DNA of 64,000 nucleotides from assembly GCF_040932435.1 (NCBI RefSeq), contig NZ_JBFQGA010000004.1, positions 62,001-126,000 on the forward strand, written 5' to 3'. Below the pieces are notes generated by a model. The model made no database searches. It saw only the letters and a list, made by a program, of their open reading frames with translations, and was not told where the DNA came from. A program made the translations under genes and the position numbers. The stretch is from Kluyvera sp040932435. Its GTDB lineage: Bacteria > Pseudomonadota > Gammaproteobacteria > Enterobacterales > Enterobacteriaceae. This document shows positions 53,536 through 61,553 of this stretch, piece after piece (position 1 is the stretch's first letter; each line of letters starts with the position of its first letter).

Positions 53536-54309
53536 TTAATACGCCGCGACTTCTCGCGCCATTTCCCGCGTGTACTGGCGGCTAGCGTTGACCAACATTT
53601 GCGTATACGGCGTTTGCGCCTCGCCGTTAACCAACGCATCCACCGTTAAGGTTTCCAGAATTTTGCCGTACTGCATCACCGCCACCTTCTGGCACAGATG
53701 GGCAATCACCCCGAGATCGTGGGTCACCATCAGATAGGTCAGATTTGACTCTTTTTGCAGCTCAGCCAGCAGGTTTAAGATCTCCGCCTGCACCGAGACA
53801 TCCAACGCCGAGGTCGGTTCATCAAGCAGCAGCACCTGCGGTTCAAGGATCAGCGCGCGGGCAATCGCCACCCGCTGGCGCTGGCCCCCGGAAAGCTGGT
53901 GCGGATAGCGATTGCGGAACGCCCGATTGAGCCCCACGCGGTCTAGCAGCGTATTAATGCGCCGGTCGCGATCGTTGATGCCGTGGATTTGCAGCGGCTC
54001 TTCCAGAATGTCGCCAATAGTGTGGCGCGGATGCAACGAACCGTAGGGATCTTGAAATACCATCTGCACTTTACGACAGCGTTCGCGGCTAATCTGGCTC
54101 GCCAATCGCTGGCCGTTGATCGCAAGCTCCCCTTGCCAGTGGTTAAACAGTCCCGCAAGGCACTTCAACACCGTGGTTTTCCCGGAGCCAGACTCCCCGA
54201 CCAAACCGTAAATTTCACCCGGCTGAACGTGGAAATTTACGTCATACAGCACCTGGTTACGTTTGTCGCCTTCGCCAAAAACCAGGTTCAGGTTTTTCAC
54301 TTCAATCAT
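53536..54309 (-). CDS. Oligopeptide-type ABC transporter ATPase (DppF-like)
   Basis: A 257-residue ABC ATPase of the Opp/Dpp family, the second of two in this importer. Walker A GESGSGKTT is at 38-46, signature LSGGQRQR at 139-146, Walker B VLLLDEPTSALD at 159-170. It lacks the longer C-terminal extension with cysteines that many OppF/DppF proteins have, so it is at the short end of the family. It follows the other ATPase by 10 bp. It hydrolyses ATP on the cytoplasmic face. Confidence 0.92.
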   Translation of the reverse strand: MIEVKNLNLVFGEGDKRNQVLYDVNFHVQPGEIYGLVGESGSGKTTVLKCLAGLFNHWQGELAINGQRLASQISRERCRKVQMVFQDPYGSLHPRHTIGDILEEPLQIHGINDRDRRINTLLDRVGLNRAFRNRYPHQLSGGQRQRVAIARALILEPQVLLLDEPTSALDVSVQAEILNLLAELQKESNLTYLMVTHDLGVIAHLCQKVAVMQYGKILETLTVDALVNGEAQTPYTQMLVNASRQYTREMAREVAAY

Positions 54310-54319
54310 CGTGCGCTCC

Positions 54320-55195
54320 TTATTCCGTCAACCAACTAGCCTGACGCTGCAGCACCGGCAATACCGGACGGCGGTGTTGCATATCCGGCAGCGCGCTGAT
54401 AAGCCCCTGCGTATACGGATGCTGCGCGTTATCGAGATCACAAGCAGCGATGGACTCCACCACTCGCCCGGCGTACATCACCAGCACCCGGTCGCAAAAG
54501 CTGCGAACTAAGTTGATGTCGTGGCTGATAAAAATCAGTCCCAAGCCTCGTGATTTCACCAGATCGTCGAGCAAGCCCAGCACCTGCAGGCGTACCGAAA
54601 CATCCAGCGCGGAAGTCGGTTCATCGGCAATCAACAGCTCCGGGTCGGTAATCAGCATCATCGCTATCATGATGCGTTGGCCCTGCCCGCCGGATATCTC
54701 GTGCGGGTAAAGGTTGTAAACGCGCTCAGGATCGCGAATGCGCACCACGTCGAGCATCTCTAGCGCTTTGGCTTTTGCCTCAGCTTTATGTCCCGGATGG
54801 TGGGTGAGCCATGCTTCGGCAATCTGGTCACCCACGCGCACTACCGGGTTCAGCGAGTATTTCGGGTCCTGCATAATCATCGAAATGCGCTTACCGCGAA
54901 TGGTGCGCATCTGCGCCTCGCTGGCGTTTAGCAGGTCGATATCACCAAACTGCATCCGGCTGGCGTCAATGCGTGCTTTTTTCGGATGCAGGTGCAGTAG
55001 CGCGCGCCCGACGGTGGATTTCCCTGAGCCGGATTCGCCGACGATCGCCAGCTTCTCACGCCCTAACTGGAAGGAGACACCGCGCACCGCGTGGGTGACC
55101 GCACTGCCATTGACGAACTCGACGTTTAAATCGCGCACGTCGAGCAGCGGTGCAGCATTATTCGCTGCGAGGATCGAGGATGTCACGTAGGCCAT
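54320..55195 (-). CDS. Oligopeptide-type ABC transporter ATPase (DppD-like)
   Basis: A 291-residue ABC ATPase, first of the pair. Walker A GESGSGKST is at 53-61, signature ISGGQGQR at 167-174, Walker B LLIADEPTSALD at 187-198, and the C-terminal HPYTQGLISALPD is the oligopeptide transporter C-terminal motif. The start at 55195 overlaps the permease gene by 38 bp; no better start was seen nearby. Confidence 0.92.
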   Translation of the reverse strand: MAYVTSSILAANNAAPLLDVRDLNVEFVNGSAVTHAVRGVSFQLGREKLAIVGESGSGKSTVGRALLHLHPKKARIDASRMQFGDIDLLNASEAQMRTIRGKRISMIMQDPKYSLNPVVRVGDQIAEAWLTHHPGHKAEAKAKALEMLDVVRIRDPERVYNLYPHEISGGQGQRIMIAMMLITDPELLIADEPTSALDVSVRLQVLGLLDDLVKSRGLGLIFISHDINLVRSFCDRVLVMYAGRVVESIAACDLDNAQHPYTQGLISALPDMQHRRPVLPVLQRQASWLTE

Positions 55196-56063
55196 CTCCT
55201 AAGAAGTTGAACGCCAAGCTGTTGATAAGAATCGCCAGCCCCGGAATTGTCACGACCCACCAGCACTCCATCATGTAGGTGCGACCGCTCGATATCATCG
55301 CCCCCCACTCCGGCTCCGGCGGCTGTGCACCAAGGCCCAAGAATCCAAGCCCAGCGGCAGTCAGAATGATCCCCGCCATATTCATGGTGATACGAATGAT
55401 CACCGACGGCAGGCACAGTGGCACAATGTGGCGCCACAGCACGCGCGCCGGTGACGCGCCTTGCAGACGCACGGCGGAGATAAAATCAGCCTGACGCAAC
55501 GAAAGGGTTTCAGCACGTGCCAGGCGGGCAATTGGCGGCCAGGCGGTAAGGGTGATGGCGATAACCACATGCTCAAGCCCCGGCCCTAAGGCCGCAACAA
55601 ACGCCAGTGCCAGCACTAGGCTTGGGAAGGAGATAAAGATATCGGTTACGCGCATCAGCACCATATCGACTTTGCCGCCGAAGTAGCCAGCACATACGCC
55701 AAGCAGCAAGCCTAACGGCCCGACGGTAACCGACACCAGCAGCACGATGTACAGCGTAATACGCGAGCCGTACACCAAACGGCTGAAGATATCGCGGCCA
55801 AACTCATCGGTGCCGAACCAGTGCAGCGCATTCGGCGCGATGAGCGCATTATTTAAGTCCTGCACCAGCGGTTGATACGGCGCAATCCACGGGGCAAAAA
55901 TCGCGACCACAATCAGCAGGAAGATAATTCCCCCGCCGATAGCGGTCAGCGGATTACGCGCCATCTTGCCAATAAAACCGCCCGCTCGCGTTAAGCCGCG
56001 CAGCAGACGCTGGCGGCCTTCGCCAGCCCCGCCCGCAAGCGATGTATCCAGAGAAACCGTCAT
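55158..56063 (-). CDS. Oligopeptide-type ABC permease (DppC-like)
   Basis: A 301-residue inner-membrane permease with about six transmembrane helices, the DppC/OppC partner. The N-terminal NPLTAIGGGIIFLLIVVAIF and APNALHWFGTDEFGRDIFSR are typical of OppC-type proteins; the ATPase-coupling EAA loop is DFISAVRLQGASPARVLWRH. ATG at 56063 overlaps the preceding permease stop by 4 bp; longer frames upstream are rejected. Confidence 0.92.
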   Translation of the reverse strand: MTVSLDTSLAGGAGEGRQRLLRGLTRAGGFIGKMARNPLTAIGGGIIFLLIVVAIFAPWIAPYQPLVQDLNNALIAPNALHWFGTDEFGRDIFSRLVYGSRITLYIVLLVSVTVGPLGLLLGVCAGYFGGKVDMVLMRVTDIFISFPSLVLALAFVAALGPGLEHVVIAITLTAWPPIARLARAETLSLRQADFISAVRLQGASPARVLWRHIVPLCLPSVIIRITMNMAGIILTAAGLGFLGLGAQPPEPEWGAMISSGRTYMMECWWVVTIPGLAILINSLAFNFLGDGLRDILDPRSE

Positions 56064-57097
56064 GATTTTGTCCTCGGATCGAAGAATTGATACAGCATGT
56101 CGGAGAGCAGATTGAGCATCACAAAGATAACCCCCACCAGCAGCACGCAGCCCATCACCGCATTCATATCGCCCAGCAGTAAGCTGCCGGTGAGATAAGA
56201 ACCAAAGCCCGGCCACGAGAAGACGGTTTCAATCAGTACCGCCCCTTCCAGCAGCGAACCGTAGGCCAGCGCCACCACCGTCAGAAGCTGTACCAGAATG
56301 TTGCGGAAGGCGTGATTCCAGATAACCTGCCGTTCGGTTAACCCTTTCACCCGCGCGGTGATGATGAACTCCTGCGACAGCTGCGCCAGCATAAAGCTGC
56401 GGGTCATACGGCTGATGTAGGCCAGCGAGTGGAAGCCGAGCAGTGCCGAGGGCAGAATCAAATGGTTAATCGCATTCCAGAACACCTCGCTGTTGCCCGC
56501 CAGCAGCGCATCGACGGTCATCAGCCCGGTGCGACGCGGAACAATGCCGTCCAGCCCCAAATCAACACGACCGGCTCCACCAACCCAGCCAAGCCAGGCG
56601 TAGAACACTAAAAGCCCCATCATCCCGACCCAGAAAATCGGCGTTGAATAGCCAGCTAGGCTGATAATGCGCACCACGTAATCGGAAATGCTGTTACGCC
56701 GCGCCGCCGCCAGCACGCCCAGCGGAATGCCGAGACCTGCACCGACGATAATCGCCATCGTCGCCAGCTCCATGGTGGCCGGGAAGACGCGAATGATATC
56801 GTCCAGCACCGGTTTCCCCGTCAGTAACGCATTGCCTAAGTCGCCGTGCAGCAGATTGACGAAATAGATACCGAACTGCGTCATCAGCGACTGATCAAAT
56901 CCCAACTGGTGATAGACCTGCTGATAGGTGCTGTGGTCAGCGTCTGGGCCGACAATCGCCAGCACCGGGTCGATAGGCATCACGCGACCGATAAAGAAGG
57001 TCAGCAGCAGCAGGCCGAACAACGTAATCGCCACCTGCATCAACCGTTTTGAAAAGCGCCGGGTACGAGAGCCGGGCGCGAGAATGGCCGTACTCAT
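56060..57097 (-). CDS. Oligopeptide-type ABC permease (DppB-like)
   Basis: A 345-residue permease with an N-terminal TM helix (VAITLFGLLLLTFFIGRVMP), an extracytoplasmic region and five further helices. The EAA loop is EFIITARVKGLTERQVIWNH. It overlaps the binding-protein gene and the next permease by 4 bp each, so the importer is one translational unit. Confidence 0.92.
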   Translation of the reverse strand: MSTAILAPGSRTRRFSKRLMQVAITLFGLLLLTFFIGRVMPIDPVLAIVGPDADHSTYQQVYHQLGFDQSLMTQFGIYFVNLLHGDLGNALLTGKPVLDDIIRVFPATMELATMAIIVGAGLGIPLGVLAAARRNSISDYVVRIISLAGYSTPIFWVGMMGLLVFYAWLGWVGGAGRVDLGLDGIVPRRTGLMTVDALLAGNSEVFWNAINHLILPSALLGFHSLAYISRMTRSFMLAQLSQEFIITARVKGLTERQVIWNHAFRNILVQLLTVVALAYGSLLEGAVLIETVFSWPGFGSYLTGSLLLGDMNAVMGCVLLVGVIFVMLNLLSDMLYQFFDPRTKS

Positions 57098-58716
57098 CCT
57101 TTATCTCCTTCGCTGACTTTGTAGACTTCCCGCAGGAAGGTGCTGGCCGACGGATGCGGTATGTAGTCTTTCACTTCATTGCGCACCACGACCGAATCCA
57201 CCATCTGCGAGACAGGAACCATCGCCGGGATCAGCAGGTCAAACCGCGTCTGAATCTCCTGATAATCAGCAACCTGTTTTTGCGGGTCACGCTCTAAGAG
57301 CGCGCTATCGATCATCTCGTTGAGCTGTTTGTCGTAAAACCCTGTACGCCAGCCTTGGAAGTTAGTGAGCTTTGCCGCGTCGCTGTTGTCCGGGTTGTAA
57401 ACCAGCGCACGTAAGCTGGAGTGCGGGTGCGGTTCCATGCCGCTGCCGCCGCGCCCCACAAGCATGTCAAACTTACGTTCCCGCATCGCGCCGTAGATCT
57501 GGTTGCCGGTGCCGGTGATGATTTTGGCGTTGATCCCCGCCTGCATCAGCGTCGACTGCACGGCGATGGCGATATTGAGGAACGGCTGATCGGAAAGCAC
57601 GCGCAGCGTTGTGTCAAAACCGTCAGGGTATCCCGCCTCCGCCAGCAGTTTTTTCGCTCGCGGCAGATCGAAGGTGTAGCCAGGGTCCGGCAGCGTTGAC
57701 GGCATTCCTGCTTTGATAGGCCGCTGGTGCAGCACGCCATAGCCCGGCATCAGCGCTTTATTGATGCCCTGATAATCAATCAGGTAGCGCACGGCCTCAC
57801 GCACTTTTGGGTTGGCAAAGTGCGCTTCTTTCATGCTCATCGCCACGTAGTACATCGTGCCGCGCTGCACCGCATCGACGGTCAGCGCGGGGTCTTTACG
57901 CAGGGCGTTGATATCGGAAACCGCCATATTGTTGGCGATATCGAGGTCACCCTTTTCAATCATCAGACGCAGCGTCTGCGACTCCTGGAAATGGCGCAGC
58001 ACCACGCGGCTCATCTTCGGTTCGCCGCGCCAATAGTCCGGGTTACGCTTCATGCGCAGCACATCTTTTGCCTGCCAGGTTTCCAGCATAAACGGCCCAG
58101 AACCGGCCTCGTGAGTGGTCAGCCAGCGGTTGCCCCAGTCGTTATCCTGCTCATGGCTCTGCACGGTTTTACTGTCTAGGACGCCGAGGTTGCCGAGCGC
58201 GCCCAGCGAGTAAATCACCAACTGCGGGTCGTTGGCTTTTGGCAGGACAATTTGCACCGTGTAGTCGTCCAGCGCGGTGACCTGTTTATCGACGTTCTTC
58301 TTACTAAAGCCGTAGGATTTCCACACCGAGGCCTGCGCCAAGTTAAGGTGCAGAATACGTCGCATCGACCACACCACATCAGCGGCGGTCAGCGAATTGC
58401 CGGAGTGAAACTTAACGTTATTGTGTAGATGGAAGGTCAGCGTTGTGCCGTCCGGGCTGATATCCCAAGACTTGGCGAGCGCCGGTTTGACGTTGGTCAG
58501 TTGCTTTGGGTCGAGCTCCACCAGTGAATCGTAGAGATTGACCACAATTCCCACCACTTCGTTACCGGTCATCGCGGCCGGGTCGAGGGTCAGGAGATTG
58601 TTCATGTTCATGCCGATAATGAGCTGGTCGGGCGGCGTTTTCGCCAGTACCGATCCGCTCCCCATCGCCAAGGTGAGCGCGAGCAAACACGCTCCCAGTA
58701 AGGAGGTATTTTTCAT
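57094..58716 (-). CDS. Family 5 periplasmic solute-binding protein of the importer
   Basis: A 540-residue DppA/OppA-type binding protein. The Sec signal peptide is MKNTSLLGACLLALTLAMGS, with likely cleavage after SVLA near 25. Family motifs are VVNLYDSLVELD, PALAKSWDISPDGTTLTFHL and GSGPFMLETWQAKDVLRMKR. Family 5 proteins bind peptides, nickel, opines, and in some bacteria sugars, so the ligand cannot be read from the sequence. The neighbouring acid-sugar enzyme makes a sugar acid or glycoside worth testing. Confidence 0.9.
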   Translation of the reverse strand: MKNTSLLGACLLALTLAMGSGSVLAKTPPDQLIIGMNMNNLLTLDPAAMTGNEVVGIVVNLYDSLVELDPKQLTNVKPALAKSWDISPDGTTLTFHLHNNVKFHSGNSLTAADVVWSMRRILHLNLAQASVWKSYGFSKKNVDKQVTALDDYTVQIVLPKANDPQLVIYSLGALGNLGVLDSKTVQSHEQDNDWGNRWLTTHEAGSGPFMLETWQAKDVLRMKRNPDYWRGEPKMSRVVLRHFQESQTLRLMIEKGDLDIANNMAVSDINALRKDPALTVDAVQRGTMYYVAMSMKEAHFANPKVREAVRYLIDYQGINKALMPGYGVLHQRPIKAGMPSTLPDPGYTFDLPRAKKLLAEAGYPDGFDTTLRVLSDQPFLNIAIAVQSTLMQAGINAKIITGTGNQIYGAMRERKFDMLVGRGGSGMEPHPHSSLRALVYNPDNSDAAKLTNFQGWRTGFYDKQLNEMIDSALLERDPQKQVADYQEIQTRFDLLIPAMVPVSQMVDSVVVRNEVKDYIPHPSASTFLREVYKVSEGDKG

Positions 58717-58747
58717 TTATAATTTGCCTGTACTGTAGGGTACATGT

Positions 58748-58820
58748 TGCCGGATGGCAGCGTTTACGCCTTATCCGGCCTACCGGGCCTTGAACCCGAT
58801 TAGCGTAACGCCATCGGCAT
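58748..58820. repeat. REP pair between the dehydratase and importer genes
   Basis: A complete REP at 58748-58783 (TGCCGGATGGCAGCGTTTAC...CCGGCCTAC) is followed by a degenerate inverted one to about 58820 (GATTAGCGTAACGCCATCGG). The gap to the dehydratase gene is 12 bp. The hairpins may separate its expression from the importer. Confidence 0.82.
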
Positions 58821-58832
58821 TATTATTTTTTG

Positions 58833-59987
58833 TCAGTCGTGGCTGACGGTGTTGGCTTCGATAAAGGCAAAATTGATGTCTTCGCCCAGTCCCGGACGTT
58901 GTGACAGATGCACAAACCCATCGGCATCCATCGGGTCGACGATGCTGTTCAGGTAGGCCGCTGGCTGGTCGTAGTCGAGGAACGGGTGCAGCAGGCCGCG
59001 CTCGTACCAGCGACAGTTACGAATCGCACCAATCACCGCCAGACTCGCCGCGCCGTTACCGTGCACTTCGCAATCCATACCAAACGACTCCGCCAGCGCC
59101 GCAACCTTCATGGTTGGCGTAATGCCGCCGACACCGTTGGCACCTGCACGTAGGATGTCGCATGCCCCAGCTTTAACCCAGTCGGCGCGGCTGTGATGCT
59201 TACCACCAAAACTCTCCGGCCCAATAATCGGAATCGACAGGTTTTCTGCAAGCCAGGCGTAAGACGACATGCTGTCCTCTTCCATTGGCTCTTCAAACCA
59301 CGCGAAGTCGAGTTTTTCCAGCTCTTTACCTATCCACAGTGCTTCGGTGCGGCTGTACCAGTGGTAGCCGTCAATCATCAGGTCGATATCTGGCCCAACC
59401 GCTTCACGCACCGCGGCGCAGGCTTTGATATCCATTTTCGGGTTCGGCGCAAAGGAGACCGGTGGCATCCAGGTGTGCAGCTTAATGGCCTTGTAACCGC
59501 GCGCCACCAAGGTCTCGGCAAACGCAGCGTACTCTTGCGGCGTCGAAAGTCCGCCCTCTAAGTCATCGCCACACATGGTGCTGCCATAGGCCGGCACTTT
59601 ATCGCGATAGCCGCCCAGCAGTTTGTAGACCGGCATATTGAGCTTACGCCCGGCCAAATCCCACAGCGCCTGTTCGACAAACGACAGTGCACGCTCGGTG
59701 AGCTGATGCGCACTGCCGCGCTGCCAATGCACCAGATCCTGCCAGATTCGTTCACGGTTGAATGGGTCCTGACCGACCAGCACTTTGCGGAAAAAGGTAT
59801 TCACCACAAACGGGCGCACGATTTCCGGTGGCGCAAAGGAGTAGCCTTTGGTGCCATCATCGGCGGTAATCGTCAGCATCGCCATTTTCGCCAAGCTCTC
59901 CGGCCCTGGATGGGAGTGTCCGGCGCTGTCGGAAACGCGGCGTGTGGGATGCTGGAAAACGGTGACATTTACAGATTCAATTTTCAT
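58833..59987 (-). CDS. Enolase-superfamily (mandelate racemase subgroup) acid-sugar dehydratase-like protein
   Basis: A 384-residue member of the mandelate racemase subgroup. Metal ligands D206 (LMIDGYHW), E232 (WFEEPM) and E258 (GPESFG) are spaced 26 and 26 residues, exactly as D195/E221/E247 in mandelate racemase. D277 and H309 (EVHGNG) can form the His-Asp base. The first base motif is K169-x-H171, where mandelate racemase has K-x-K. Most such enzymes dehydrate aldonic or aldaric acids, others racemise; the substrate cannot be assigned. It is the first gene of the accessory block and may have its own promoter, with a palindrome upstream. Confidence 0.88.
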   Translation of the reverse strand: MKIESVNVTVFQHPTRRVSDSAGHSHPGPESLAKMAMLTITADDGTKGYSFAPPEIVRPFVVNTFFRKVLVGQDPFNRERIWQDLVHWQRGSAHQLTERALSFVEQALWDLAGRKLNMPVYKLLGGYRDKVPAYGSTMCGDDLEGGLSTPQEYAAFAETLVARGYKAIKLHTWMPPVSFAPNPKMDIKACAAVREAVGPDIDLMIDGYHWYSRTEALWIGKELEKLDFAWFEEPMEEDSMSSYAWLAENLSIPIIGPESFGGKHHSRADWVKAGACDILRAGANGVGGITPTMKVAALAESFGMDCEVHGNGAASLAVIGAIRNCRWYERGLLHPFLDYDQPAAYLNSIVDPMDADGFVHLSQRPGLGEDINFAFIEANTVSHD

Positions 59988-60065
59988 TATGTGTCCTTAG
60001 TACAACATTCGAAATGGCGCTTTTTACACCACAATCCTGTGTCTAACACCGAACTGACAAGATGG

Positions 60066-60081
60066 TTTCAAGGAATTGAAA
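60066..60081. promoter_or_regulatory. Palindrome upstream of the dehydratase gene, possible operator
   Basis: TTTCAAGGAATTGAAA has perfect 6 bp arms around a GGAA centre and lies about 80 bp before the start of the accessory block. No regulator gene is present in the block, so the binding protein, if any, is encoded elsewhere. Confidence 0.35.
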
Positions 60082-60221
60082 AGGCGTTTCATGACTAATC
60101 TAAGCACAAAATTGCACCGCTTCCACGGACAAATTCCGCTAACACCGGGCTGTTTTTTGTGCAAGCGCACAACAGGACGTGATGTTTTTCACAAAAGGGG
60201 GATGAACTGTGAAGAGGATCG

Positions 60222-60249
60222 GCCCCCGCTGCCGAACGGCTGCGGGGGC
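60222..60249 (-). terminator. GC-rich hairpin after fbaB
   Basis: GCCCCCGC (60222-60229) and GCGGGGGC (60242-60249) pair, with an inner GCCG/CGGC pairing, 6 bp past the fbaB stop. There is no T tract, so it may stabilise the mRNA or help Rho rather than terminate alone. Confidence 0.5.
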
Positions 60250-60255
60250 GAATAT

Positions 60256-61308
60256 TTACGCGAAGGTCACTTTGCTATCGAGGTAAACATCCTGCACGGC
60301 ATTAATCAGCGCAACGCCGTCCGCCATCGATTTTTTAAATGCTTTACGGCCAAGGATAAGCCCCATGCCACCTGCGCGTTTGTTGATTACCGCCGTGCGC
60401 ACGGCATCGGCGAGATCGGTTTCGCCGCCGGCGGCACCACCGGAGTTAATCAGCCCCGCGCGGCCCATATAGCAGTTCGCCAACTGGTAACGCACTAGGT
60501 CAATCGGGTTATCGGTGGTTAACTTGCTGTACACGCGGTCGTCGGTATAGCCGAAGTTGACCGCCTTGTAGCCGCCGTTGTTTTCCGCCATTTTCTGCTT
60601 AACGATATCCGCGCCGATGGTGGCTGCCAGATGGTTCGCCTGACCGGTAAGGTCTGCGGAGACGTGATAATCCACGCCATCTTTTTTAAACGCTGGGTTA
60701 CGCAGGTAGGCCCACAATACGGTGACGAGGCCCAGTTCGTGCGCCCGCTCAAAGGCGGCAGAAATCTCTTCAATCTGGCGCCTAGACTCTTCCGAGCCAA
60801 AATAGATGGTCGCCCCAACCGCCACCGCGCCCATATTGAACGCCTGCTCGACGCTCGCGTACAGCGTCTGATCGAAGGTATTGGGGTAGCTCAGGGTTTC
60901 GTTGTGGTTGAGTTTGACGAGGAAAGGAATGCGGTGCGCATAGCGGCGCGATACCGATGCCAGTACGCCGTAGGTGGAGGCCACGCAGTTACAGCCGGCT
61001 TCAATCGCCAGCTCAACAATATTCTTCGGATCAAAATACAGCGGGTTGGCGGCAAACGACGCCCCGGCTGAGTGCTCAACGCCTTGGTCGACCGGCAGAA
61101 TCGACAAATAGCCGGTCCCGGCTAAACGTCCGGTATTATAGAGCGTCTGCATATTTCGTAGTACGGCAGGTGGACGGTTGTTATCCGTCATCACCCTATC
61201 AACGTAGTCGTGCCCGGGTAAATAGAGCTGGTCGGCTGGAATGGTCATACAACGATGCTGTAAGAGTGTGTCGGCATCTTTGCCAAGCAGCTGCGCAATA
61301 TCAGTCAT
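60256..61308 (-). CDS. fbaB: Fructose-bisphosphate aldolase class I
   Basis: A 350-residue DhnA-type class I aldolase cleaving fructose-1,6-bisphosphate through a Schiff base, used mainly in gluconeogenic conditions. The Schiff-base lysine K237 is in GADIVKQK, with LPVDQGVEHS and LVKLNHNET around the substrate. ATG at 61308 (MTDIAQLLGK) is chosen; the frame is open for 49 more codons upstream, which run into the divergent promoter region. Nearly identical to E. coli FbaB. Confidence 0.96.
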   Translation of the reverse strand: MTDIAQLLGKDADTLLQHRCMTIPADQLYLPGHDYVDRVMTDNNRPPAVLRNMQTLYNTGRLAGTGYLSILPVDQGVEHSAGASFAANPLYFDPKNIVELAIEAGCNCVASTYGVLASVSRRYAHRIPFLVKLNHNETLSYPNTFDQTLYASVEQAFNMGAVAVGATIYFGSEESRRQIEEISAAFERAHELGLVTVLWAYLRNPAFKKDGVDYHVSADLTGQANHLAATIGADIVKQKMAENNGGYKAVNFGYTDDRVYSKLTTDNPIDLVRYQLANCYMGRAGLINSGGAAGGETDLADAVRTAVINKRAGGMGLILGRKAFKKSMADGVALINAVQDVYLDSKVTFA

Positions 61309-61514
61309 AGCTATGCTCCCGTGAGCCGACATCATGTCGGCGTGAATTTCCCGCCCCGAATTTTTGGGCACGGTAAGTCTGGTCCCGGATACGGGATTTT
61401 TCCATTCTGCGGGCATCTTTAAGTGCAATCTGCTGGCACGATTCATGGACGGCAAAGTGTTACAGCGGTCAAACTTTCACCCCAAAGGTATTTAAAAGGT
61501 ATTATACAATGGTA

Positions 61515-61526
61515 TTGTCTATACGT
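61515..61526 (+). promoter_or_regulatory. HutC-type GntR operator ahead of yegT
   Basis: TTGTCTATACGT fits the HutC-family operator consensus NyGTMTAKACNy at every position. A related palindrome GTATTATAC lies at 61499-61507, overlapping a -10-like TACAAT (61505-61510). In E. coli the HutC-type regulator YegW is encoded near yegTUV, so it is the natural candidate; it would lie outside this window. Confidence 0.55.
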
Positions 61527-61553
61527 ACCTTACCTGTCATGAAGGATTTAAAG

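Noticed and set aside
61309..61455. 49-codon extension of fbaB
   Set aside because: It crosses the divergent promoter region, has no family support, and ATG at 61308 gives the standard 350 residues.
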